This document shows, piece by piece, positions 1 through 5,326 of a DNA stretch of 5,326 nt. The translations under genes and the position numbers were made by a program. Position 1 is the stretch's first letter. Each line of letters opens with the position of its first letter. Origin of the DNA: Alphaproteobacteria bacterium (lineage in GTDB: Bacteria > Pseudomonadota > Alphaproteobacteria > Rhizobiales > Hyphomicrobiaceae); assembly GCA_005888525.1 (NCBI GenBank), contig VBAB01000330.1, positions 6,161 through 11,486 on the forward strand. The letters run 5' to 3'. The notes beneath the pieces were generated by a model. That model ran no database searches and was not told where the DNA came from. It saw only the letters and a program-made list of their open reading frames with translations.

Positions 1-1730
1 AAGGACACATCCTGCGCCGCCTCGGAAATGCCGGTGATGAGGCCGGTGTCTTGCTGCGGAAAGAAGCCCTTCGGGATGACGACGAACAGATACCCGGTCC
101 CGACCAGCGTCGCCAGGAACACGCACAGCGTGACGAACTGGTGCCGCAGGACGAGGTTCAGCCCGCGCTCGTACCATCGCAGAATCCAATCGAAACCACG
201 TTCCGTCACGTCGTAGAACCTGCTGTGCCTCGTCTCCTTATTGCTGCGCAGGAAGCGCGAAGCCATCATCGGCGTCAGTGTCAGCGCCACGAAAGCCGAC
301 ACGGCGATGCACATGGTGGTGGTGACCGCGAACTCGCGGAACAATCGGCCGATGATGCCGCCGAGCAGCAGCAGCGGGATGAACACGGCCACCAGGGAGA
401 CGCTGATCGAAATGATCGTGAAGGCGATCTCGGCGGAACCTTTCATCGCCGCCTCGTACGGTTGCATGCCGTCCTCGACGTGGCGCACGATGTTTTCCAG
501 CATGACAATCGCGTCGTCGACCACGAAGCCGACGGAAATCGTCAGCGCCATCAGCGAGATGTTGTCGAGGCTGTAGCTCATCAAATACATGAGCGCGCAC
601 GCACCCAGTAGCGAGAGGGGAACGGTGACGCTCGGGATAACGGTCGCCCAGAAGGTACGCAGGAAAGCGAAAATCACGGCCACCACCAAGCCGATCGTCA
701 GCAGCAAGGTGAACTGGACGTCCTCCACCGAGGCGCGAATGGTCTGCGTGCGGTCGCTCAAGATCTCCACCTTGATGGAGGGTGGCATGGCGGCCCGCAG
801 CCGCGGCAACTGCTCCTTGATGCGATCGACCGTCTCGATGACGTTGGCGCCCGGCTGCTTGAAGACGACGAGGAACACGCCGCGCTTGCCCTGCGCCCAC
901 GCCGCCTTCTTCGCATCCTCGGGGCCGGCGACCGCCTGCCCGATATCGCGCACGCGCACCGGCGCGCCGTTGCGGTAGGCGATGATGACGTCGTTCCATT
1001 TCTCCGCGACGGTGAGCTGATCGTTGGCGTAGATGGTGTAGCTGCGCACCTCACCGTCGATATTGCCCTTGGGCGTGTTGACGGTCGTGATTGCCAGCTG
1101 GGCGCGGACGTCCTCGAGAGAGATGTTCTTTGCCACCAGCTTGGCCGGATCGAGCTGGATACGGATGGCCGGCTTCTGCTCGCCGCCGATGGTGACCTGT
1201 CCAACGCCGGAGATCTGGCTGATCTGCTGGGCCAGCTTGGTGTCGGCGTTGTCGTCCACCTCGGTCAGAGGCAACGCGTCGGACATCACCGACAGGAGCA
1301 GGATCGGAGAGTCGGCCGGGTTGACCTTACGATAGGTCGGCGGAGCCGGCAGATCGCGCGGCAGCTGGCCGCTCGCGGCGTTGATGGCGGACTGAATGTC
1401 GTTGGCCGCCGCGTCGATGTTGCGATCGAGGTCGAACTGCACCACCACCGTGGTATTGCCGAGCCCGCTGGAGGACGTGGTTTGCGAGACGCCGGGGATT
1501 TGAGCGAACTGGCGCTCCAGTGGCTGGGCGACCGACGACGCCATCGTCTCGGCACTGGCGCCGGGAAGCTGAGCGGACACCTGGATGGTGGGAAAATCCA
1601 CCTTCGGCAGCGGCGCGACCGGCAGGCTCTGGTAGGCAATCACTCCGACAAACAGGACGCCGACCATGACCAGCGAGGTCCCGATCGGGAATTTGATGAA
1701 GGGCGCGGAAATACTCCCTTTCATGCTCAT
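1..1730 (-). CDS. RND efflux permease, MdtB/MdtC type (N-terminal 576 residues; cut by the left edge)
   Basis: Inner-membrane, proton-driven RND pump subunit that binds substrate on the periplasmic side and passes it to an outer-membrane channel through the adaptor encoded just upstream. The open frame runs unbroken from the ATG at 1730 to the left edge, giving 576 of the roughly 1,030-1,050 residues usual for the family. TM1 lies at about residues 12-32, followed by the first periplasmic porter loop, with VNPADSPI near 137 and ISQISGVGQVT near 170. SDRTQTIRASVEDVQF near 325-340 leads into TM2. TM4 carries GFVVDDAIVMLENI (401-414), whose Asp405-Asp406 match the AcrB proton-relay pair D407/D408. 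GRLFREFA near 461 and LTLTPMM near 483 are RND hallmarks. TM7 is followed by IPKGFFPQQDTG near 552-563, at the start of the second repeat. From memory it aligns more closely with MdtB/MdtC than with AcrB; B versus C cannot be decided. Its ATG overlaps the adaptor stop as ATGA, and a second ATG lies two codons in, at 1724. GAAGG just upstream can serve either start. Confidence 0.95.
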   Translation of the reverse strand, partial: MSMKGSISAPFIKFPIGTSLVMVGVLFVGVIAYQSLPVAPLPKVDFPTIQVSAQLPGASAETMASSVAQPLERQFAQIPGVSQTTSSSGLGNTTVVVQFDLDRNIDAAANDIQSAINAASGQLPRDLPAPPTYRKVNPADSPILLLSVMSDALPLTEVDDNADTKLAQQISQISGVGQVTIGGEQKPAIRIQLDPAKLVAKNISLEDVRAQLAITTVNTPKGNIDGEVRSYTIYANDQLTVAEKWNDVIIAYRNGAPVRVRDIGQAVAGPEDAKKAAWAQGKRGVFLVVFKQPGANVIETVDRIKEQLPRLRAAMPPSIKVEILSDRTQTIRASVEDVQFTLLLTIGLVVAVIFAFLRTFWATVIPSVTVPLSLLGACALMYLMSYSLDNISLMALTISVGFVVDDAIVMLENIVRHVEDGMQPYEAAMKGSAEIAFTIISISVSLVAVFIPLLLLGGIIGRLFREFAVTTTMCIAVSAFVALTLTPMMASRFLRSNKETRHSRFYDVTERGFDWILRWYERGLNLVLRHQFVTLCVFLATLVGTGYLFVVIPKGFFPQQDTGLITGISEAAQDVS

Positions 1731-2923
1731 TCGACCTTCTGAGCTGTCGTGCGCCGTTGTTGCCCGTCGAGAACCTGCACAGAACCTCCAGGTTGCACGC
1801 GATAGTGCCCCGAAGTGACGATGCGCTCGCCCGGCGACAGGCCCTGCTCGACCAGCGCCAGGCCGCCCTCGATCTGACCCACCTTGATGTCTCGCAGCTC
1901 GGCGCTGGATGCCGGCGTCACGACGTAGGCATAGAGACCGTTCGGACCCCGCTGCACCGCTGCGTCAGGAACAACGACGACATCCTTCAATGTCCTGACG
2001 AGCAGACGGGTCGTCACCGAAAGGCCCGGCCACAAAGCGTTGTCGGGATTGTCGAAGCTTGCCTTCAGCCGGATCGTGCCGCTCGCCGGGTCGACCTGAT
2101 TATCGAGGAGCTTCAGCGTGCCCTCGCCCAATCGTCTTTTTCCATCCGAGCTGTAAGCCGTCACCTTCAGCGGACCGGACGCGAGCGCATCGTTGATGGC
2201 AGGCAGCTGCTGTTCCGGTGCCGTGAACACCACCGAGATCGGCTGCAGCTGCGTGATCGTCAGGATGCCCGTCTGGTCGTTCGCGTGGACGATGTTGCCT
2301 GGATCCACGAGCCGGAATCCGGCGCGTCCGGTCAACGGGGATTTGATGGTCGTGTAGGCCAGCTGGACCCTGGCGCTGTCTATAGCCGCCTGGTCGGCTT
2401 GAACTTGCGCCGTCAGGCTGGCGACGTTAGCCGTGCGCTGGTCGAGCAGTTGCTGGGTGGCATTGCCCTGCCGCGACAGGATGGTGGTGCGCTCGAGATC
2501 CTGCTTGCCGTTGGTGAGGCTGGCTTGGTCCTGCGCCAGCTTTGCAATGGCTTGATTGAGGGTCGCCTGGAATGGGGCTGGGTCGATTTGGACAAGGAGG
2601 TCGCCTTCCCGCACCATCTGGCCTTCCTCGAAGCCCACCTTCTCGATCTGCCCGTCCACGCGTGAGCGCACCGTGACCGTGTTCGTTGCCTGCACAGTGC
2701 CGAGCCCGTTGAGGACAACCGGGAAATCCGTCCGCTCCACGGGAGCGACATGAATGGGAGCAGGGCTTTGGCTCGGGTGTTGACTCGCCGAAACGACTGC
2801 TCCTGCGACCCGCACGTGCTGCCATCCGGCATAGCCGACACTGATCGCGCCGATCGTGATCAGCCACCAGATCCATCTTCGTGCTCTTGGCATTCGCCAC
2901 TGTGTTGCAAGTTTCGGAAGCAT
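1727..2923 (-). CDS. mdtA: RND efflux periplasmic adaptor (membrane fusion protein, MdtA-like)
   Basis: Periplasmic adaptor joining the RND permease to an outer-membrane channel. It has 398 residues, close to the length of E. coli MdtA. A basic N-terminus and one hydrophobic anchor (about residues 17-34, WIWWLITIGAISVGYAGW) precede the start of the mature domain near residue 57. The first lipoyl half is GLGTVQATNTVTVRSRVDGQ (73-92), followed by EEGQMVREGDLLVQID (99-114). An alpha-helical hairpin spans about 116-188, and the second lipoyl half is TTIKSPLTGRAGFRLVDPGN (191-210). A beta-barrel domain follows, with LDNQVDPASGTIRLKASF (273-290), then a membrane-proximal domain ending near 385. These blocks closely match MdtA as I remember it. 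The ATG at 2923 is preferred over an in-frame TTG at 2965 and an ATG at 2893 because GGAGAGGG stands 8 nt before it. The stop codon overlaps the permease start by 4 nt, implying one mRNA and coupled translation. The symbol is by family resemblance, and the substrate is unknown. Confidence 0.94.
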   Translation of the reverse strand: MLPKLATQWRMPRARRWIWWLITIGAISVGYAGWQHVRVAGAVVSASQHPSQSPAPIHVAPVERTDFPVVLNGLGTVQATNTVTVRSRVDGQIEKVGFEEGQMVREGDLLVQIDPAPFQATLNQAIAKLAQDQASLTNGKQDLERTTILSRQGNATQQLLDQRTANVASLTAQVQADQAAIDSARVQLAYTTIKSPLTGRAGFRLVDPGNIVHANDQTGILTITQLQPISVVFTAPEQQLPAINDALASGPLKVTAYSSDGKRRLGEGTLKLLDNQVDPASGTIRLKASFDNPDNALWPGLSVTTRLLVRTLKDVVVVPDAAVQRGPNGLYAYVVTPASSAELRDIKVGQIEGGLALVEQGLSPGERIVTSGHYRVQPGGSVQVLDGQQRRTTAQKVE

Positions 2924-2931
2924 TCGTCGGG

Positions 2932-2939
2932 CCCTCTCC
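2932..2939 (-). promoter_or_regulatory. Ribosome-binding site deciding the adaptor start
   Basis: On the minus strand this reads GGAGAGGG, ending 8 nt before the ATG at 2923. The alternative starts at 2965 (TTG) and 2893 (ATG) have nothing comparable upstream. Its AGAGGG core is complementary to CCCTCT within the upstream leader arm at 3196-3204, which is discussed under findings. Confidence 0.7.
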
Positions 2940-3007
2940 AGCGGCCATGCAGTGCAGGTCCCCAATCGGGGCGTGCGAGAACGACGGCGCGGTGGGCAAT
3001 CCGTCGA

Positions 3008-3118
3008 TCACAAGCGTGAGTGAGGATGAGGCATTGAACCTGGTTGGATCGCCGCGCCGGTTCGCGTGCGCAAAGTCGGCCGATCAACCGGTGCGGGTTC
3101 CGTTGAATGAGCGAACAC
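3008..3118 (-). CDS. Possible 36-residue leader ORF upstream of the efflux operon
   Basis: A GTG start at 3118 follows AAAGGAG with a 6-nt spacer, the best-looking ribosome-binding site in the window. The frame runs 36 codons to a TGA ending at 3008, 84 nt before the adaptor start. The peptide begins (M)FAHSTEPAPVDRPTLRTRTG and ends PHPHSRL. It is rich in Pro, Thr and Arg and has no membrane segment or recognised motif. Only about half of its codons end in G or C, well below the strong G/C preference of the large genes here. It may therefore act through the act of translation, as a leader peptide, rather than through its product, or it may not be a gene at all. I do not recognise it. Confidence 0.28.
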   Translation of the reverse strand: MFAHSTEPAPVDRPTLRTRTGAAIQPGSMPHPHSRL

Positions 3119-3124
3119 AGTTGT

Positions 3125-3131
3125 CTCCTTT
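3125..3131 (-). promoter_or_regulatory. Strong Shine-Dalgarno sequence in the efflux leader
   Basis: AAAGGAG on the minus strand, 6 nt before the GTG at 3118. It directly abuts one arm (3132-3140) of a 9-bp inverted repeat, so folding of the leader could affect access to it. It is the main reason to take the 36-codon ORF seriously. Confidence 0.45.
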
Positions 3132-3204
3132 GCACCCTCTATTCGAGCAGGCCTCGATGCGACCCGTGATGAACAGATAGTGGGTGGTGGGACGCAGAGG
3201 GTGC
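3132..3204 (-). repeat. 9-bp perfect inverted repeat in the efflux leader
   Basis: GCACCCTCT at 3132-3140 and AGAGGGTGC at 3196-3204 are exact complements with 55 nt between them. In the leader RNA the arm at 3204-3196 comes first and could pair with 3140-3132, immediately before the AAAGGAG at 3131-3125. A smaller hairpin (TCGAG/CTCGA at 3143-3147/3153-3157) lies inside the loop. Whether the RNA starts upstream of 3204 depends on the uncertain promoter. Confidence 0.4.
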
Positions 3205-3211
3205 CGCCGGA

Positions 3212-3238
3212 TGATTACAAATGTGCAAGGCTGTTCAA
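3212..3238 (-). promoter_or_regulatory. Marginal promoter candidate for the efflux operon
   Basis: On the minus strand TTGAAC (3238-3233) and TAATCA (3217-3212) are 15 nt apart, shorter than the usual 17. An overlapping TGTAAT at 3219-3214 is a better -10 match but leaves only 13 nt. The -35 candidate lies inside an 11-bp palindrome, as an operator might. It is the best promoter-like stretch I found in this gap, but weak. Confidence 0.2.
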
Positions 3239-3241
3239 CAG
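3231..3241. repeat. 11-bp perfect palindrome CTGTTCAACAG (possible operator)
   Basis: CTGTT and AACAG are exact complements around one central base. GGCTGT is also repeated directly at 3229-3234 and 3241-3246. The palindrome covers the candidate -35 of the efflux promoter. It is shorter than most TetR- or MarR-type operators, so a binding role is only a guess. Confidence 0.3.
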
Positions 3242-3340
3242 GCTGTGACGCCCGGTCCTTCTCGCGCGCGCAGCGCTCGGCTCGACAGCCGATCAACCCA
3301 TGCGCGATTGTCGCCTAGAGTTGGCTCGGTCCTGCGCCAA

Positions 3341-4021
3341 TCAGCGCAGCACGGTCGGATAGTCCTGCATGGTGCGCACGCAAGCCGCCTTCCACTCGGA
3401 CTTGCTCATGTGCGTCTCGCGATCCCAGAACCCCATGCAGTCGGCCAGCGACTTGCCTCCTCCTCCTGGTGCGCTCGGCGCAGATTCACTGGGGCTGACG
3501 GGCGAGGAGGGGCCCGGCGACAGCGCCAGGTTGGGCTGCACCACGCCGCCGGTGGAGAACTGTGTCGGCAGCTGCGGCGACAGCGGCGCGATGGGGGCCA
3601 GCTCCGGCGTGGGCGCTGCAATCGCAGACGGCGGCAGGGGCCCTTGTGGAGGCGGAGTCGGTATTGCCCCTGTCCCCGAATTTGCCAGGGCTGCTGCGGC
3701 AGCCGCCGCCGACGCGCTGCCATTTCCGGCACTCGCGCCGAGGGGGGGTTGCATGGTTTGGGGCGTGCCGACCATCGCAGGCGGCGTGATAACGGCGGCA
3801 GAGGGCGCGCGCACCGTACCGCCTGCCCCTGACAGTGCAGGACGAACGCCCGAGAAACCGATCCCGGGCGCAAGCATCGTTCCCGTATGCGAAGTCGGCG
3901 TTATGGACCGGGCAACGGCGCGCGCGTGTCCGCCACCTCGCGCATGAGCTGCACTCACCATTAGCGTCGACGTCAAAGCCGCGATGACCGCCAGTAGCCA
4001 ATTCCTGCGTGTACCCGACAT
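3341..4021 (-). CDS. Secreted Pro/Ala-rich protein with a C-terminal two-cysteine module, function unknown
   Basis: A 226-residue protein with no function I can name. Residues 1-27 form a signal peptide: basic MSGTRRNW, a hydrophobic core LLAVIAALTSTLMV, and an AHA cleavage site before Arg28. The RR resembles a Tat motif only faintly. Residues about 28-190 are low in complexity, rich in Pro, Ala, Ser and Gly, with an eight-residue Ala-dominated run near 103-112, and are probably disordered. The C-terminus (about 190-226) is different and looks folded: SLADCMGFWDRETHMSKSEW, then KAACVRTM. Cys195 and Cys214 are the only cysteines and could form a disulfide in the periplasm. From memory, similar C(M)xxW-THM(T/S)KxEW-C tails occur in many uncharacterised Bradyrhizobium-type proteins. 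The start at 4021 was chosen because it begins the signal peptide and has AAAAGGA 10 nt upstream. A longer in-frame GTG start at 4225 adds unconvincing sequence. It is probably transcribed alone. Confidence 0.85.
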   Translation of the reverse strand: MSGTRRNWLLAVIAALTSTLMVSAAHARGGGHARAVARSITPTSHTGTMLAPGIGFSGVRPALSGAGGTVRAPSAAVITPPAMVGTPQTMQPPLGASAGNGSASAAAAAAALANSGTGAIPTPPPQGPLPPSAIAAPTPELAPIAPLSPQLPTQFSTGGVVQPNLALSPGPSSPVSPSESAPSAPGGGGKSLADCMGFWDRETHMSKSEWKAACVRTMQDYPTVLR

Positions 4022-4031
4022 TCGAGCACCG

Positions 4032-4038
4032 TCCTTTT
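4032..4038 (-). promoter_or_regulatory. Ribosome-binding site of the secreted-protein gene
   Basis: AAAAGGA on the minus strand ends 10 nt before the ATG at 4021. It supports this start over the GTG at 4225, which would place the signal peptide inside the protein. Confidence 0.6.
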
Positions 4039-4040
4039 CT

Positions 4041-4060
4041 CGCAGTGCCCCGCAGTGCCC
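4041..4060. repeat. Two exact tandem copies of a 10-bp unit (CGCAGTGCCC)
   Basis: CGCAGTGCCC occurs twice back to back, immediately upstream of the ribosome-binding site of the secreted-protein gene and so within its probable 5' untranslated region. It could be a slippage-type duplication that changes leader length, or a pair of binding sites one helical turn apart. Confidence 0.6.
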
Positions 4061-4084
4061 CCAAGTCACCGAAGCTGGCTGCGC

Positions 4085-4126
4085 TGCTGGCCAGCACCTG
4101 ATCGCAGGCATCGAAAACGATTTTCG
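4085..4126. repeat. Two small inverted repeats upstream of the secreted-protein gene
   Basis: TGCTGGCCAGCA at 4085-4096 is a perfect 12-bp palindrome. CGAAAA (4112-4117) and TTTTCG (4121-4126) form a 6-bp inverted repeat around CGA. Either could be an operator or an RNA hairpin in the leader. Neither is followed by a T-run in the direction of transcription. Confidence 0.35.
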
Positions 4127-4421
4127 GCGTCTCATATCAGGTCGTAAGAAATTTTTCTCGAAGCGAACTTCACCGCCCGCAATCGAAATATGGCATCCTG
4201 CGCGCGCGCAAAAAGGTGCGCTCACACATCGGTGATAACTGGTGATGTTTCAGGCGGTTAGCGCAATGCTGGGGCGCAGCAATCGAGCGACGGATTTTGA
4301 ATGGTGTCACGCGGATTGGAGGCAGGGGAGCATCGACAACATTGGAAAGGTCCACTCACCAATTGCGAACCGCAGCTTGTCCATGAGGTGATCGAGTAGC
4401 CAGGCTCATTTCGTCCTGCCT

Positions 4422-4468
4422 CGATGAAGCCGGCTCATCGTGTCTATATTTCAGGCGATATTGCGCCT
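4422..4468 (-). terminator. Weak hairpins downstream of the MBL-fold gene (possible transcript end)
   Basis: Two short inverted repeats follow the stop at 4493 in the direction of transcription. One is AGGCG/CGCCT at 4453-4457/4464-4468 with a 6-nt loop. The other is CGATGA/TCATCG at 4422-4427/4435-4440 with a 7-nt loop. Neither has the T-run of an intrinsic terminator, so termination may depend on Rho or lie elsewhere. Confidence 0.2.
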
Positions 4469-4492
4469 TACGCTCGAGACGACCCTGCCAGG

Positions 4493-5323
4493 TCAAGCTG
4501 CCGTTCGCGCCGCCCCCGCGCCGGTCGCCGGGATCTTCTCGTTGGTTCCCGACTCCGGCATCAGAGCCGCGGCCTTCAGTCCTGCCTGCACCTTGGGCAC
4601 GGTGGCCTTTACGTCGGTGATGGGCAGACCATGGGTCGGGGCAATTGTTCTGACGCCGAGCCGCTCGATCAAGAGGTCGAGCCGATCGCAGTAGGCGTTC
4701 ATGTCGGCAAACTTGGTCCAGAACAGCGCCAAGTCTGCGAACGTCGAGGACACATCCGGCAGGTCGAGCGAAGTAGCTTCCTCAGCAACCAAACCGCAAT
4801 GGCCGTCCTCATGATAGTGGCTGTAAGCGAACCCGTCGCCCGGGAACAGCACGCGCTCGCGCGTCTCGAATGCCCACCAGGTCGTGCGGAGGTCGCGGAT
4901 CACCGGCTCCACCGCCATCAGGCTGCGACCACCGAGGTCGATTTCGTCGCCTTCGTGCATCCAGCGCATGCGGTGTTCGTATTGCGGGAATGCCAGGTGA
5001 TAGTCGCTCACGTCGCCGCACAGTAGCGCATCGGGAAAATTCTCGAGCACGCGCCCGAGGCCGCCGCAATGCGGGGTCTCCTGGTGGGTGACGAACAGAT
5101 ATTTGAGCGCCGGCACACCGCGCGCGAAGAGCTCGCCCATGTGTCGCTCGATGACTGGGAAATCTTTGGGATGTCCGGTCTCGACCAGGCACGACGCCGT
5201 CTCGCCGGCGATCAGGTAGGCGGCGTTGTAGCCGTGATAGGTCTTGCCCTTGTGGCGCTGCGCCAGGCAGTCACCGATCCAGAATACGCCGGGGGCGATC
5301 TCGCGCGGCATCTTGCCAGCCAT
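4493..5323 (-). CDS. MBL-fold metallohydrolase-like protein, flavodiiron-type domain with altered metal ligands
   Basis: A 276-residue metallo-beta-lactamase-fold protein, probably cytoplasmic since no signal peptide is visible. The opening REIAPGVFWIGD (7-18) and NAAYLIAGETASCLVETG (33-50) are the first strands of the fold. The order of motifs follows the hydrolase half of flavodiiron (FprA/ROO) proteins rather than classic HxHxDH enzymes. VTHQETPH (78-85) stands for HxExDH, with His80, Glu82 and His85 kept but Pro84 in place of Asp. EPVIRDLRTTWW (139-150) stands where the third ligand His is expected, with Arg or Asp instead. LFPGDGF (159-165) keeps the bridging Asp163, and IAPTHGLP (227-234) keeps His231. 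No flavodoxin or rubredoxin domain follows, so oxygen or NO reduction of the full flavodiiron kind is unlikely. The substrate is unknown. The ATG at 5323 fits the fold's N-terminus, but the frame is open to the window edge, so the start is not proven; an in-frame ATG lies at 5311. Confidence 0.88.
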   Translation of the reverse strand: MAGKMPREIAPGVFWIGDCLAQRHKGKTYHGYNAAYLIAGETASCLVETGHPKDFPVIERHMGELFARGVPALKYLFVTHQETPHCGGLGRVLENFPDALLCGDVSDYHLAFPQYEHRMRWMHEGDEIDLGGRSLMAVEPVIRDLRTTWWAFETRERVLFPGDGFAYSHYHEDGHCGLVAEEATSLDLPDVSSTFADLALFWTKFADMNAYCDRLDLLIERLGVRTIAPTHGLPITDVKATVPKVQAGLKAAALMPESGTNEKIPATGAGAARTAA

Positions 5324-5326
5324 TCT

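Larger units (their letters stand above)
2924..3340 (-). other. 417-nt leader/intergenic region before the efflux operon
   Basis: This gap between the secreted-protein gene and the adaptor holds no long credible gene on either strand. Right to left it contains several things. TTGGC/GCCAA lies at 3321-3325/3336-3340. A 6-bp hairpin (TCGGCT, CGAC loop, AGCCGA) lies at 3277-3292; neither has a T-run, so neither is a good intrinsic terminator. An 11-bp palindrome lies at 3231-3241, beside a marginal promoter. A 9-bp inverted repeat pairs 3196-3204 with 3132-3140. A strong ribosome-binding site at 3125-3131 precedes a possible 36-codon ORF. The word GCCGATCAACC occurs directly repeated at 3079-3089 and 3288-3298. 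The length and content fit a regulated efflux-operon leader, but no regulator gene is visible in the window. Confidence 0.6.
4022..4492 (-). other. 471-nt intergenic region between the MBL-fold gene and the secreted-protein gene
   Basis: No credible gene was seen on either strand. A 61-codon GTG-started frame at 4355-4170 lacks a good ribosome-binding site and resembles nothing known. Nearest the MBL-fold gene there are two weak hairpins. An AT-rich stretch around 4112-4190 is the most likely place for the promoter of the downstream gene, though no clear -35/-10 pair can be picked. A cluster of short repeats (4041-4126) follows, then the ribosome-binding site. Confidence 0.6.

Noticed and set aside
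51..611. A 186-codon plus-strand frame rich in His, Arg, Glu and Asp
   Set aside because: It is antisense to the RND permease transmembrane region, and its low-complexity charged composition is a shadow of hydrophobic codons on the other strand.
1757..2665. A 302-codon plus-strand open frame
   Set aside because: It lies wholly opposite the adaptor gene, which has clear family motifs. Its Arg/Leu/Gln-rich translation is typical of antisense frames in high-GC DNA, and it has no recognisable domain.
2924..2965. Extension of the adaptor to a TTG at 2965
   Set aside because: The added residues include the ribosome-binding site of the ATG at 2923, and that ATG has much better spacing.
3277..3292. 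Hairpin TCGGCT-CGAC-AGCCGA as an intrinsic terminator
   Set aside because: The stem is good but no T-run follows on either strand, so it was mentioned only as leader content.
3221..3947. Overlapping plus-strand frames opposite the secreted protein
   Set aside because: The minus-strand frame has a signal peptide, a ribosome-binding site and a conserved-looking tail, while the plus-strand translations have none of these.
4022..4225. Extension of the secreted-protein gene to a GTG at 4225
   Set aside because: It would bury the signal peptide 68 residues in, covers the repeat cluster and AT-rich promoter-like DNA, and lacks a comparable ribosome-binding site.
4231..4246. GGTGAT repeated directly 10 bp apart
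   Set aside because: Two six-base copies are too little to separate from chance, and no promoter elements are clear beside them.
4170..4355. A 61-codon GTG-started minus-strand frame in the intergenic gap
   Set aside because: It has no good ribosome-binding site, no recognisable motif, and a composition unlike the neighbouring genes.

Overview
The window is high-GC DNA with dense coding, and every convincing gene lies on the minus strand. Codons are G/C-rich at the third position. The gene types, plus one secreted protein ending in a Cys/Trp-rich module of a kind I associate with Bradyrhizobium and its relatives, suggest an alphaproteobacterium of the Hyphomicrobiales. This is inferred from sequence style, with no marker gene in view.

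Layout, in the direction of transcription (right to left). (1) 5323-4493: a single-domain metallo-beta-lactamase-fold protein. It resembles the hydrolase half of flavodiiron proteins but has a partly degenerate metal site. (2) 4492-4022: a 471-nt gap with weak hairpins, an AT-rich stretch that is the likeliest promoter region, and a cluster of small repeats just before the next gene. (3) 4021-3341: a secreted or periplasmic Pro/Ala-rich protein of unknown function with a conserved-looking C-terminal two-cysteine module. (4) 3340-2924: a 417-nt leader before the efflux genes. It holds a marginal promoter, an 11-bp palindrome, a 9-bp inverted repeat and a possible 36-codon leader ORF with a strong ribosome-binding site. 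(5) 2923-1727: an MdtA-type periplasmic adaptor of an RND efflux pump. (6) 1730 to the left edge: the first 576 codons of the matching MdtB/MdtC-type inner-membrane RND permease, cut by the window.

The adaptor and permease overlap by 4 nt (ATGA), so they form one translationally coupled transport operon. They would work together as a proton-driven tripartite drug or metabolite exporter, with an outer-membrane channel encoded elsewhere or beyond the left edge. The two upstream genes have their own spacing and show no evident link to the pump. The most unusual material is the efflux leader, where a small ORF and mutually exclusive RNA pairings could form a translational or attenuation switch, and the altered metal ligands of the MBL-fold protein. 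No mobile element, CRISPR array, tRNA or rRNA was seen.
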